Source: Helcococcus bovis (lineage in GTDB: Bacteria; Bacillota; Clostridia; Tissierellales; Peptoniphilaceae). Taken from it: a DNA stretch of 51,907 nt. The position numbers and the translations under genes were made by a program. The notes beneath the pieces were generated by a model. That model was not told where the DNA came from. It was given only the letters and a program-made list of their open reading frames with translations, and did not search any database. Positions 24,028-31,256 of this stretch are shown here, piece after piece; positions within the stretch are counted from its first letter, which is position 1, and each line of letters starts with the position of its first letter. The stretch is from the NCBI RefSeq assembly GCF_046035435.1, contig NZ_JBFNFH010000014.1, one strand, 5' to 3'.

Positions 24028-26253
24028 ATGGATAATAAAACAAATTTTTTAGAAATATTAAATAAAATAGACCCCGCTTATCTTGACTACACAGAATGGT
24101 TAAATGTAGGGATGGCTCTTAAACATGAAGGGTATACAGCCTATGATTGGGATAAATGGAGTCAAAAAGATTCTCAAAGATATAAAGAGGGAGAAACCTA
24201 CAGAAAATGGGAATCATTCGAGGGTTCGCCTAAGCCTATAACTGGTGCGACTATTGTTGAATTTGCAAAAAGATTAGGTGTTTTGCAATTTAATAAAAAA
24301 GAAGATTACTCACTTGATTGGAACAGTAAAATCCAAGATGAACTAATTGTAATAGATCATAATTATCTCGAAGGAAAGGAAATCCCTGAACCTATAAATT
24401 TTGACCCTTGTAATGAACTTAAAACCTATTTAGAGACTTTGTTTGATTCTACTGAATATGTAGGGTATGTAACAGAAGTTTATGAGTATGACGGAGTTGA
24501 AAAACCCACAAAAGGGATTTTTAAGCGTACAGCTGGGGAATTACTTCAAATACTTGCTAAAGGCAGGCTAGATGATGCAATAGGCACTCACAACGAAAAG
24601 GCAGGGGCATGGATAAGATTTAATCCTTTAGATGGTAAAGGTATAAAAAACGAAAATGTAACCGATTATAGATATGCTTTAGTTGAATCAGACACTATGG
24701 ATTTAGAAAAGCAAAATGCGATTTTAAGAGAACTTGAACTACCTATAGCTGTGTTGGTTTATAGTGGAGGGAAGTCTATCCACGCTATCGTGAAAATTGA
24801 AGCTAGTTCTTATGAAGAGTACAGAAAAAGAGTAGATTATCTTTATAAAGTATGTGAAAAAAATGGGTTTAGTATTGATAAACAAAACAGAAATCCATCA
24901 AGGCTTTCAAGACTTCCAGGAGTTACAAGAAATGGAAAAAAACAATTTATTATAGATAAAAATATTGGAAAAAGTTCCTGGGAAGAATGGGAAGAATGGA
25001 TTGAAGGGGTTAATGATGATTTACCTGACCCAGAAAGTCTAAATGATGTTTTTGATAATTTACCTGAACTTGCTCCACCCTTAATTAATGGTGTGTTAAG
25101 ACAAGGTCATAAAATGCTTTTAGCTGGTCCATCTAAAGCGGGTAAATCGTTTTTAATGATTCAGTTAGTAATAGCTTTAGCTGAGGGGAAAAAATGGCTT
25201 AATTTTGATTGTGCTAAAGGAAAAGTGCTATATGTAAATTTAGAGCTTGATAAGCCATCAGCCCTGCATAGATTTAAGGATGTTTATAATTCACTAAACT
25301 ATAAGCCTGAAAACTTAAAAAATATTGAAATTTGGAATTTAAGAGGTAAAGCTGTACCAATGGATAAGTTGGCTCCCAAATTAATTAGAAGAGCTCAAAA
25401 AAGAAATTATATAGCTGTAGTTATCGACCCTATTTATAAAGTAATTACAGGGGATGAAAACTCTGCCGACCAAATGGCTCACTTTACTAATCAATTTGAT
25501 AAAATAGCTCATGAATTGGGCTGTGCTGTTATTTATGCTCATCACCACTCAAAAGGTAGTCAAGGTAGTAAAAAATCGATGGATAGAGCTTCTGGCTCTG
25601 GAGTTTTCGCAAGAGATCCTGATGCGTTGCTTGATATTATCCAGCTAGATTATGACCAAAAAATGAAACAAATAGAAGAATCAAAAATATTAGGTAGATT
25701 TTTCACTCAAAAAATTAAAGAAAAAGACATGGAATATTTTGAAACTAATGTAAATCCTAGTGATTGTGATTATAGCTTTAAGATGACAAATCATGTAAAT
25801 AAGATTTTTTCTAAAATTGAACTTGAAAAAATGCAAGATGAAATCAAGCAAATAGAAAAGGCTGTAAATTCAAAAACAGCATGGAGAATAGAGGGAACAC
25901 TTAGAGAATTTCAAAGTTTTGACCCAATAAATGCATGGTTTAATTATCCTATCCACTCAATAGATGATGGTAGTTTAGATAAAGCAATTCCAGAGGGTGA
26001 AAAACCTGCATGGCAAAAAGCTATGGATTCAAGAAAAGACCCAGAGGAAAAAAGGGAAGAGAGAAAAAAAGAACTTGAACAAGCTTATGAAGCTTCAAAC
26101 ATGGACGGACAAGGGGTAACCATTAAAGATTTAGCAAGTTATATAGGCATTACTTCACGTTCAGTTTGGACTCGGTTAAAAGAGCATGGAGGATTTAAAA
26201 CTGAAAAAGTTGATGGACAAAAAGAAACAATAGTAACTTTAAAAAGTGAATAA
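24028..26253 (+). CDS. Primase-polymerase/helicase fusion for phage replication
   Basis: 741 residues in at least four parts. Residues about 13-75 form a PriCT_2 domain ('DYTEWLNVGMALKHEGY', 'YRKWESFEG'). About 110-310 is a primase-polymerase-like domain: 'YALVESDTMDLEKQ', 'VYSGGKSIHAIVKI', 'NPSRLSRLPGVTRNGKKQ'. About 350-560 is a RecA-fold ATPase of the RepA/AAA_25 type: Walker A 'LAGPSKAGKSF', Walker B 'AVVIDPIYKVITG', 'AHHHSKG'. The last 40 residues look like a helix-turn-helix ('VTIKDLASYIGITSRSVWTR'). It probably initiates replication at the adjacent repeat-rich region. Ribosome site GAGAGGGGG. Confidence 0.88.
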   Translation: MDNKTNFLEILNKIDPAYLDYTEWLNVGMALKHEGYTAYDWDKWSQKDSQRYKEGETYRKWESFEGSPKPITGATIVEFAKRLGVLQFNKKEDYSLDWNSKIQDELIVIDHNYLEGKEIPEPINFDPCNELKTYLETLFDSTEYVGYVTEVYEYDGVEKPTKGIFKRTAGELLQILAKGRLDDAIGTHNEKAGAWIRFNPLDGKGIKNENVTDYRYALVESDTMDLEKQNAILRELELPIAVLVYSGGKSIHAIVKIEASSYEEYRKRVDYLYKVCEKNGFSIDKQNRNPSRLSRLPGVTRNGKKQFIIDKNIGKSSWEEWEEWIEGVNDDLPDPESLNDVFDNLPELAPPLINGVLRQGHKMLLAGPSKAGKSFLMIQLVIALAEGKKWLNFDCAKGKVLYVNLELDKPSALHRFKDVYNSLNYKPENLKNIEIWNLRGKAVPMDKLAPKLIRRAQKRNYIAVVIDPIYKVITGDENSADQMAHFTNQFDKIAHELGCAVIYAHHHSKGSQGSKKSMDRASGSGVFARDPDALLDIIQLDYDQKMKQIEESKILGRFFTQKIKEKDMEYFETNVNPSDCDYSFKMTNHVNKIFSKIELEKMQDEIKQIEKAVNSKTAWRIEGTLREFQSFDPINAWFNYPIHSIDDGSLDKAIPEGEKPAWQKAMDSRKDPEEKREERKKELEQAYEASNMDGQGVTIKDLASYIGITSRSVWTRLKEHGGFKTEKVDGQKETIVTLKSE

Positions 26254-26608
26254 TATTAATTTAATTGTATATAAAATCTATAATTAAAAATTTAACCTAA
26301 AGTGTGAAGTGTGAAAAAAACATGTTCACTTCACACTTGCATTTTTACGAAAATAACAAAATTAAGTGTGAAAAAAACATAAATTTACGTTTTTTTCTTC
26401 ACAGGAAATTTACCTGTGAAGTGTGAAAAAAACATGTTATTTTCCTAGGAAGAAAAAAACATATATATATATATATATATATTTTGCTTCACAGGTGAAG
26501 TTGGATGCGCAGGTGTTGTTGTGAATGAAAAAAGGGGCTTAAGCTCCGCCCCTTTTATTCATGCAACATCCAAACACCTGAAGGCGAAAAAAGAAAGGAA
26601 ATAAAAAA
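26254..26608. other. Candidate phage replication origin with iterons
   Basis: A 355-base gene-free stretch directly after the primase-helicase. AAGTGTGAAAAAAACAT occurs at 26307, 26364 and 26419, and its 3' part GAAAAAAACAT again at 26452. An (AT)11 run occupies 26461-26482. Dyads: AAGTGTGAAGTG (26300-26311) with its complement (26327-26338); CTTCACAGG (26397-26405) with CCTGTGAAG (26413-26421); CTTCACAGG once more at 26487. Iterons plus an easily melted AT tract beside an initiator-type gene are the standard look of a phage origin. Confidence 0.65.
26509..26572. terminator. Large bidirectional hairpin before the rusA segment
   Basis: The core GGGGC (26534-26538) and GCCCC (26548-26552) is flanked by A and T runs on both sides, so it can terminate in either direction. 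Outer segments (GTTGTTGTGAAT with ATTCATGCAAC, and AGGTGTT with AACACCT) extend it into a long imperfect stem. Confidence 0.6.
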
Positions 26609-26845
26609 ATGATAAGTGAAAATTTTAACAATAAAGATTTATTTTATGAAGCTGTTGCAAAAAAAATTTTAGAAAATAAAAAAAGCATGGAAATGTATTT
26701 TGAACAAATGTCTGATGAAAAATCAGATTTTAAAACAACGAGTATAGCAGGCTGTAAAATTTTAAAATTAAATGGTTTTAACGAGGGGGTGGAATGGGTT
26801 ATCGAAAAATTTTCAGATTTTTTTGATGGGGAGCAAAATGATTGA
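26609..26845 (+). CDS. Phage protein of unknown function
   Basis: 78 residues, acidic, 'NKDLFYEAVAKKILENKKSM' at the start and 'NEGVEWVIEKFSDFFDG' at the end. Ribosome site AAAGGAA. Overlaps the RusA gene by 8 bases, so it is likely cotranslated with it. No family recognised. Confidence 0.65.
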   Translation: MISENFNNKDLFYEAVAKKILENKKSMEMYFEQMSDEKSDFKTTSIAGCKILKLNGFNEGVEWVIEKFSDFFDGEQND

Positions 26846-27248
26846 GTTTTTTATCCCCCTTGAAAAAATTCCAACAGTTACAAATCAACAAAAAAAAGTT
26901 ACATGGAATCATAAGACTAACACCCCGATATTTTATGATCCGCCAGAACTTAAAAATGCAAAAGTTTTATTTACGAATAATTTGCTTAAGCATAAGCCTG
27001 AAAAGCCATTAAAGGGAGCTTTAAGATTAATTACAAAATGGTGTTTTGGAACTTCTGATAAAAAGAAAGTCGGAAAGTACAAATATACAAAGCCTGATAC
27101 AGATAATTTGATTAAAGCATTCAAAGACCAAATGACAAAATTAAACTTTTGGGAAGATGATGCTCAAGTCGCTAGTGAGATTACCGAAAAATTTTATAAT
27201 GATGTGGTTGGTATATATGTAAATTTAGAGGTGATAGATGAAATATAA
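26838..27248 (+). CDS. rusA: RusA-family Holliday junction resolvase
   Basis: 136 residues from the ATG at 26838 (ribosome site GGGGAG); an earlier in-frame ATG at 26772 lies deep in the preceding gene and lacks a site. The RusA signature 'KPDTDNLIKAFKDQM' with 'WEDDAQVA' carries the conserved aspartates that bind metal at the active site. The enzyme cleaves four-way junctions during phage recombination and before packaging. Confidence 0.92.
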   Translation: MIEFFIPLEKIPTVTNQQKKVTWNHKTNTPIFYDPPELKNAKVLFTNNLLKHKPEKPLKGALRLITKWCFGTSDKKKVGKYKYTKPDTDNLIKAFKDQMTKLNFWEDDAQVASEITEKFYNDVVGIYVNLEVIDEI

Positions 27249-27288
27249 AAAATACGATAGAGTTGAAGTGGAGATAGTAGAGATATGA
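27238..27288 (+). CDS. 16-codon coupling ORF
   Basis: A tiny frame (MKYKKYDRVEVEIVEI) with a GAGGTG ribosome site. It overlaps the end of rusA, and its TGA overlaps the next ATG. It may just couple translation; the product need not matter. Confidence 0.3.
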   Translation: MKYKKYDRVEVEIVEI

Positions 27289-27509
27289 ATAGTTTAATAC
27301 ATCAACGAAAAAAATTAGAATTAAACAAAAAATACAAAATATCAAGATTAACAAATGAATTTAAGGTTAGTAATAGAGATACTGACAAAACACTGCAATT
27401 TTTAGCAAAATTAATAGCACATGAAAAACATTACATGATATTTGATATTGACGGTGTTAAAGAGTGCTTTATGTATGGTGATCCTCATGTGAGGATTGAA
27501 GAGGTATAA
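27285..27509 (+). CDS. Phage protein of unknown function
   Basis: 74 residues, basic N-terminus ('HQRKKLELNKKYKISRL') and acidic C-terminus. Begins in an ATGA overlap with a tiny upstream frame; the site GTGGAG lies 12 bases before the ATG. Its stop touches the next ATG. No family recognised. Confidence 0.6.
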   Translation: MNSLIHQRKKLELNKKYKISRLTNEFKVSNRDTDKTLQFLAKLIAHEKHYMIFDIDGVKECFMYGDPHVRIEEV

Positions 27510-27704
27510 ATGATTAATTACATTTTGAAAACAAAACAAGGGTACTTAAAATGCAGTAGAAGAAATACATTCGCACCGACAACACTTGACAATGCGAGCG
27601 TGTATAAAAGTTTGTATGGTGCAAAAAAAGCTAAAGAATTTGCTTCAAGGATGTATGGAAGCATAGAGATAGTGAGAGTAGATGTATGGGAGGTGGAAGA
27701 ATGA
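27510..27704 (+). CDS. Phage protein of unknown function
   Basis: 64 residues, 'YILKTKQGYLKCSRRNTFAP' followed by 'YGAKKAKEFASRMYG'. The pattern of a short beta sheet and a helix recurs in small phage proteins, but I cannot name a family. The gene starts directly on the preceding stop, with ribosome site GAGG, and overlaps the next gene by 4 bases. Confidence 0.6.
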   Translation: MINYILKTKQGYLKCSRRNTFAPTTLDNASVYKSLYGAKKAKEFASRMYGSIEIVRVDVWEVEE

Positions 27705-28210
27705 ATAGAAAAGAAGCTGTTAAAAAACTAGGCGATATTATTGACTATTACTGGATAGAGATTGAAGAGAAGGGATTAGATGATGAAATAACAGAAATAA
27801 TTGAAGCTTTAGAAAAAGAAATCACGCTCGCAGACTTCCTAGGTTGGGAAGAGGGGGTTGAGTATGAAGTCTTTGGTAAAAAGTTGATTATTAAAGATGA
27901 TGGGGTATGGTTTATAAGTGAAGGAAATTTAAGATTCTCAACGGATATAAGTTGGAGTAAGCATAATATCACAACATTAAGACAAGCTAAAAAGGTAAAA
28001 CCTAAAAAATATTATGCGAAAATTAAAGGATGGGAGATACACGTTGATAATAGGAAAGTTTACTGGAGGGGCAATATAATAACGAAAAAAACATTAGTAG
28101 GATTTAATGACACCTCTAATTTGCAAGACTATACGCCTGTTTTAACAAAAACAGAATGGAATAAATTAGGAATCAATTACACAAACGCAGATTTTGAAGA
28201 GGTGGAGTAG
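27701..28210 (+). CDS. Phage protein, possibly DUF1642-like
   Basis: 169 residues from the ATG at 27701, which follows the ribosome site GGGAGGTGG; an in-frame ATG at 27686 precedes that site. The C-terminal part 'KKYYAKIKGWEIH' with 'LQDYTPVLTKTEWNKLGI' recalls DUF1642 proteins of Bacillota phages, whose role is unknown. This assignment is tentative. Confidence 0.6.
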   Translation: MNRKEAVKKLGDIIDYYWIEIEEKGLDDEITEIIEALEKEITLADFLGWEEGVEYEVFGKKLIIKDDGVWFISEGNLRFSTDISWSKHNITTLRQAKKVKPKKYYAKIKGWEIHVDNRKVYWRGNIITKKTLVGFNDTSNLQDYTPVLTKTEWNKLGINYTNADFEEVE

Positions 28211-28420
28211 ATGAAAAAATCAAAAATAGAATTTTCTAATAAAATAAATGCTGAATTGAAAGCTAGAGTGGATAAGTGTTATAAACTCAAGGACAATATC
28301 ACAGGGAAAGTTCTTTTAGGTGATATTCCTGAATATTGGGAAAATTATGGTTTTATACAAGGGTGTGTATTTGTAATACACTTAATTGATGATATGGAAA
28401 AAGACGGAAAGTTGTGGTAG
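28211..28420 (+). CDS. Phage protein of unknown function
   Basis: 69 residues starting immediately after the preceding stop, ribosome site GAGGTGG. Contains 'AELKARVDKCYKLKDNITGK' and 'YWENYGFIQGCVFVIHLIDD'. No family recognised. Confidence 0.55.
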   Translation: MKKSKIEFSNKINAELKARVDKCYKLKDNITGKVLLGDIPEYWENYGFIQGCVFVIHLIDDMEKDGKLW

Positions 28421-28424
28421 ATGA

Positions 28425-28859
28425 ATGATTCCAAAATTTAGAGCTTATATAACTTATGGCTACACTTCGCAAGAATTGAACGACCCCGACTTATTTGAAG
28501 AAATACAAGAAACAGGATTAGGATTTATTGATGCACCTGATTTAATCGATTTTAAGAATGAAAGAATTAAATATGATAGCGAATGGTACGAAAATGATAG
28601 ATTTAGACTAATGCAATCAACAGGACTAAAAGACAAAAACGGCAAAGAGATATTTGAGGGGGATATTTGTTACTGGAAAGATCCCGAACCTTTTAATGAT
28701 GAAGTTATAGAGGATATTTTTGAAGTAACGTGGAGTGATGAATTTTTGAGGTGGGCGGCAGTTAATGAAGGTGGAATTAATAGTTTGTATGAATTTACAG
28801 ACGATAGAGAGCTAAAAATAATAGGCAACATTTACGAAAATAAGGAGTTGATAAAATGA
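28425..28859 (+). CDS. YopX-family phage protein
   Basis: 144 residues. 'LMQSTGLKDKNGKEIFEGDI' followed by 'EVTWSDEFLRW' and a final 'IIGNIYEN' is the YopX signature. These proteins are widespread in Gram-positive phages near replication genes; function unknown. Overlaps the next gene by 4 bases. Confidence 0.9.
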   Translation: MIPKFRAYITYGYTSQELNDPDLFEEIQETGLGFIDAPDLIDFKNERIKYDSEWYENDRFRLMQSTGLKDKNGKEIFEGDICYWKDPEPFNDEVIEDIFEVTWSDEFLRWAAVNEGGINSLYEFTDDRELKIIGNIYENKELIK

Positions 28860-29137
28860 AACTATATTTTTATGAAAGCCATTTAGGCGGTATATACGTA
28901 TCACAACGTGATGATTTAGATGGGATATGTCCTCAATGTGGAGATAGTGATGTTAAGGTTACAGTTTGTGACTATGAGGGTTATAGAGATTTAGTTGATA
29001 CATTTTTTGAATTGTTGAGCTATGGGATGGACAAACAAGATTTTGATAAAATTTGCGAAACGATAGCCTCTTATGGAATTGATGTGGTTAGTGAAAGAAA
29101 TTTATTTATCAGCATGGTTAAGCGAGTTATAGAATAA
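28856..29137 (+). CDS. Phage protein with a short zinc-binding-like motif
   Basis: 93 residues. 'CPQCGDSDVKVTVC' has three or four cysteines spaced like a small zinc ribbon; the rest is acidic and helical. Ribosome site AAGGAG, ATGA overlap with the YopX gene. Function unknown. Confidence 0.65.
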   Translation: MKLYFYESHLGGIYVSQRDDLDGICPQCGDSDVKVTVCDYEGYRDLVDTFFELLSYGMDKQDFDKICETIASYGIDVVSERNLFISMVKRVIE

Positions 29138-29142
29138 ACGCA

Positions 29143-29188
29143 TTTATTTGCGATTTAAGAGGTTTTTATATTTCAGGCATATAATTAG
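29143..29188 (+). promoter_or_regulatory. Repeated promoter-like element, copy A
   Basis: TTTATTTG, then TTTAAGAGGT (29154-29163), then AGGCATATAAT (29175-29185) match a second element at 47620-47666. TATAAT lies at 29180-29185; 16 bases upstream is AGAGGT instead of a normal -35. It precedes two short ORFs and the sigma-like late regulator. Confidence 0.55.
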
Positions 29189-29228
29189 TCGTCTAAATTA
29201 AACAAATTGATTGGGGAGTGAATTAGAT

Positions 29229-29306
29229 ATGTTAGGATTAATGTTATACTATGTAACACTTGGAAATAAAAAATCAGTCCCTATAACATTACTAATTCTG
29301 TTTTAA
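29229..29306 (+). CDS. 25-residue hydrophobic peptide, doubtful
   Basis: ATG with ribosome site GGGGAG 9 bases upstream; the peptide ('MLGLMLYYVTLGNKKS', then 'ITLLILF') is hydrophobic. A 10-bp inverted repeat, TAATGTTATA (29239-29248) and TATAACATTA (29282-29291), lies within it. It lies directly downstream of promoter-like element A. Could be a real peptide or chance. Confidence 0.3.
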   Translation: MLGLMLYYVTLGNKKSVPITLLILF

Positions 29307-29339
29307 TATTATTTTACTATGTCGTTAAGGATTCTAAAA

Positions 29340-29459
29340 ATGAATAAAGAAAAAGTTATAAAAAGAATAAAAGAATTGGAAAAATTAAAAGAAATGTCTG
29401 GGGAGGAAGTATTGGAATATATAAAATTAAAAAGGATTATGAAAAATGAAAAAAAGTGA
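29340..29459 (+). CDS. Small lysine-rich phage protein
   Basis: 39 residues, 'MNKEKVIKRIKELEKLKEMS', strongly helical and charged. It overlaps the late regulator by 14 bases; the ribosome site AAGG is weak and 12 bases upstream. Probably cotranslated with the regulator; function unknown. Confidence 0.45.
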   Translation: MNKEKVIKRIKELEKLKEMSGEEVLEYIKLKRIMKNEKK

Positions 29460-29844
29460 CTTAAAAAGAATAAATTACTTGAATAAAGAAATTTGTAAAT
29501 TGGAAGCGAAAAAACACGAGATAGATTCCGAATTAACTTCTATTAAATCCACTTCAGACTTTAAAATGTTAGTTCAAGAAAGTATAAAAAAAAGCGACTA
29601 TAAAGAAATGTTAATAAGCGAAAAAATCGGAATAGAAAAAGAAATTTTGGAGAAAAAAAACGAACTTGACGAAAAAATAAGAATTTTAATGATATGCGTT
29701 AGCAATTTAAATAATGAGTCTAAAAAGTTAATTAAATATCGTTATGTGTTTGGTTTAAGTTTTCAAAAAGTCGCTAAATTGATGAATTATTCGGAAAGTT
29801 ATATTTTTTCACTTCATAATAAAATCGTAAAAAGACTGGATTAG
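29446..29844 (+). CDS. Sigma-70 region 4-like late transcription regulator
   Basis: 132 residues. A coiled-coil N-terminal part (about 1-90) leads to 'NESKKLIKYRYVFGLSFQKV' and 'AKLMNYSESYIFSLHNKIVK', a sigma region 4-type helix-turn-helix as in DUF1492/ArpU/RinA-like proteins that switch on phage late genes. Its place just before the packaging genes agrees. The stop lies within a terminator hairpin. Confidence 0.82.
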   Translation: MKKSDLKRINYLNKEICKLEAKKHEIDSELTSIKSTSDFKMLVQESIKKSDYKEMLISEKIGIEKEILEKKNELDEKIRILMICVSNLNNESKKLIKYRYVFGLSFQKVAKLMNYSESYIFSLHNKIVKRLD

Positions 29845-29859
29845 TTCCAGCCTTTTTTT
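29831..29859 (+). terminator. Terminator at the end of the late regulator gene
   Basis: AAGACTGGA and TCCAGCCTT pair around TTAGT, then a seven-T run that reaches the stop codon of the convergent leftward gene. Confidence 0.8.
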
Positions 29860-30040
29860 ATTCTTCTATTTCTTCTGTTTCAGAATTATATATTTCATAA
29901 AAATCACTTTCAAAAATTCCATCTTTTTTATCTTCTTTTTCGTATTGGTTTATCGCTTCTTTTGCTTCTTCTAACGTGTTAAATCCGTCTATTATATTGC
30001 CACATTCTCTATCTCTTGTTATATATTTATATGTTGTCAT
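29858..30040 (-). CDS. Small leftward phage protein, unknown
   Basis: 60 residues, acidic, 'YITRDRECGNIIDGFNTLEE' and 'AKEAINQYEKEDKKDGIFES'. It looks like a compact alpha/beta domain common in phage genomes without known function. Ribosome site GGAGC. Second gene of the leftward pair with 30054-30344; probably expressed in the lysogen. Confidence 0.65.
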   Translation of the reverse strand: MTTYKYITRDRECGNIIDGFNTLEEAKEAINQYEKEDKKDGIFESDFYEIYNSETEEIEE

Positions 30041-30053
30041 TTTTTTTTGCTCC

Positions 30054-30344
30054 TTACATTTCTATTAATATGTTAATGTATTGTTGGTATTCTTTTGTAT
30101 TTGCTGTATATAATTCATCTGTATCGATGATATAAATTAAACTTTTATCATCTTCTATATTTTCGTGGTATTTCCCGTCCCAAAACCAATGAAAAGCGAT
30201 ATTTTTACCGTCGATATTGATTTCGTTTTCTTCAATCCCTAAATTAGTTACATAAGTTTTATAATGTTCTTCTTCCAACCAATCTGCTAAATATCTACAT
30301 ATTGTATTAAGTGCTTTTTTATTCATTAATAAATTTACGTTCAT
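30054..30344 (-). CDS. Leftward phage protein, unknown
   Basis: 96 residues: 'TICRYLADWLEEEHYKTYV', 'INIDGKNIAFHWFWDGKYHE'. No family I can name. Ribosome site AGGAG on the minus strand; a promoter candidate lies at 30404-30432. Orientation against the lytic genes suggests a lysogeny or host-interaction gene. Confidence 0.65.
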   Translation of the reverse strand: MNVNLLMNKKALNTICRYLADWLEEEHYKTYVTNLGIEENEINIDGKNIAFHWFWDGKYHENIEDDKSLIYIIDTDELYTANTKEYQQYINILIEM

Positions 30345-30382
30345 GTTTTTATTCTCCTATTTTTTTATTTGATTTTTTTTAT

Positions 30383-30411
30383 TTGATTTTTTTATCCTTT
30401 TAATCTATAAT
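30383..30411 (+). promoter_or_regulatory. Promoter of a plus-strand small RNA
   Basis: TTGATT (30383-30388), 17 bases, TATAAT (30406-30411). No coding frame follows; two hairpins and a terminator do. Predicted start near 30418. Confidence 0.65.
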
Positions 30412-30432
30412 CAATATAGATACTATTCTCAA
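30404..30432 (-). promoter_or_regulatory. Candidate promoter of the leftward pair
   Basis: Minus strand TTGAGA (plus 30427-30432), 17 bases, TATAGA (plus 30404-30409). It overlaps in opposite orientation the rightward promoter at 30383-30411. Confidence 0.5.
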
Positions 30433-30508
30433 CGGGTCAAGGATATTAAACCCGTTGAATTGGTGTCGGCTTACATTTTGTCGGTTGCTTGCGTCAACCG
30501 ATTTTTTT
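30418..30508 (+). ncRNA. Candidate antisense small RNA convergent with a micro-protein gene
   Basis: About 91 nt from the promoter at 30383-30411 to a textbook terminator. Hairpin 1: TCAACGGGT (30429-30437) and ACCCGTTGA (30450-30458). Hairpin 2: TCGGTTG (30481-30487), loop CTTGCGT, CAACCGA (30495-30501), then seven T's (30502-30508). The T run touches the stop codon of the leftward micro-protein gene (30507-30635), so the RNA is complementary to that gene's 3' untranslated tail. No reading frame of note lies inside it. The layout matches type I antitoxin RNAs such as RatA, by analogy only. Confidence 0.6.
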
Positions 30509-30635
30509 ATTTTAAATTTTCTACTAATTCAAAAATCTTTTTAATTGCTTCATCTTCATTATTATTTCTTATTAAGTCAATTATTAATAACAAAAGTGTT
30601 GCTAATTGTCTATTACTCATTTTCTTACCTTTCAT
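30507..30635 (-). CDS. Micro-protein, paralogous to the one at 48998
   Basis: 42 residues from the ATG at 30635 (site GAAAGGA); a second in-frame ATG at 30620 has AAAGG. The peptide has an 'MSNRQLATLLLLIIDLIR' amphipathic or hydrophobic helix, an acidic turn and a 'AIKKIFELVENLK' helix. The product at 48998-49120 has the same layout: extension, M[ST]N, hydrophobic helix, acidic turn, 'KKIxEL' end. A promoter and a convergent small RNA flank it. Function unknown; a type I toxin-like role is an inference. Confidence 0.65.
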   Translation of the reverse strand: MKGKKMSNRQLATLLLLIIDLIRNNNEDEAIKKIFELVENLK

Positions 30636-30685
30636 TTGTTCATATCCTTTCTCGTTAGTATCTTTTATCTCCTTTCGATGGTTTA

Positions 30686-30714
30686 ATAATAACACTATTT
30701 ACGGTTAAAGCCAA
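30686..30714 (-). promoter_or_regulatory. Promoter of the leftward micro-protein gene
   Basis: Minus strand TTGGCT (plus 30709-30714), 17 bases, TATTAT (plus 30686-30691). About 45 bases of leader before the ATG contain two AAAGGA-type sites. Confidence 0.6.
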
Positions 30715-30799
30715 CACGAAAAGTAAATAATTATTACTAAAACGGTATTTTTTAGAATAACAAAACGGTTGAACGCTTGTGATTTCAATACTTTTAGAA

Positions 30800-30821
30800 A
30801 ATGTTAATTTATTTTAACATT
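30800..30821. promoter_or_regulatory. Palindrome upstream of the HTH gene
   Basis: AATGTTAA (30800-30807) and TTAACATT (30814-30821), loop TTTATT; it ends nine bases before the -35 at 30830, so it may be an operator. Confidence 0.4.
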
Positions 30822-30829
30822 TGTAAAGG

Positions 30830-30858
30830 TTGATTATTTGTAAAAAGTGTTATACAAT
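30830..30858 (+). promoter_or_regulatory. Promoter of the small HTH gene
   Basis: TTGATT (30830-30835), 17 bases, TACAAT (30853-30858), 37 bases before the gene's ATG. Confidence 0.6.
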
Positions 30859-30895
30859 ATAATATAATAGAAAATAAAAAAATAAGGGGTAAACA

Positions 30896-31129
30896 ATGAA
30901 CGACAAACAAATTATAAAAGAGTATATAATTCATAAGAACACAACTCAAACTGCTTTAGCAAGCCAATTAGGGTATAAAAATCAATCTGGAATAGGGAAT
31001 ATATTAATGAATAAAAATGCCGTAAGAGCTGATATATTATTCAATATAATAAATGCGTTAGGAGGCGAGATAATTATAAGAGATAAAGAGAGCGGAAGAG
31101 TGTGGGAGCTCGAATATAAAAGTAAGTAG
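30896..31129 (+). CDS. Small XRE-type helix-turn-helix protein
   Basis: 77 residues. 'NTTQTALASQLGYKNQSGIG' and 'VRADILFNIINALGGEIIIR' form a lambda-repressor-like helix-turn-helix. It has its own promoter and terminator, so it forms an independent unit between the lysogeny cassette and packaging genes. Ribosome site AAGGGG. Could regulate either. Confidence 0.75.
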   Translation: MNDKQIIKEYIIHKNTTQTALASQLGYKNQSGIGNILMNKNAVRADILFNIINALGGEIIIRDKESGRVWELEYKSK

Positions 31130-31195
31130 TTAATAATAGTCGATAATAGTTGATAATAGTCACCTTTATATAGTATATATAAAGTAAGAAATAAA

Positions 31196-31235
31196 AAAGA
31201 CAAGAGAAAAAAAATTCTCAAGTCTTTTTTTTATT
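31196..31235. terminator. Bidirectional terminator before the HNH gene
   Basis: AAAGACAAGAGAA and TTCTCAAGTCTTT pair with one mismatch and have T runs on both strands. Upstream (31129-31165) the short motif GATAATAGT is repeated three times. Confidence 0.75.
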
Positions 31236-31256
31236 TAAAAAAAGGAAGTTAAAAAG

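Noticed and set aside
26300..26500. Repeats after the primase gene as a CRISPR array
   Set aside because: Units are 17 bases, with unequal and partly palindromic spacers, no cas genes; an origin fits better.
30483..30507. Hairpin at 30481-30501 as terminator of the leftward micro-protein gene
   Set aside because: The T run follows the hairpin only on the plus strand; on the minus strand CAAAATG follows. It ends the plus-strand RNA.
31129..31165. GATAATAGT short repeats as an iteron set
   Set aside because: Only three very short AT-rich copies in the 3' tail of a small gene; low complexity is enough to explain it.
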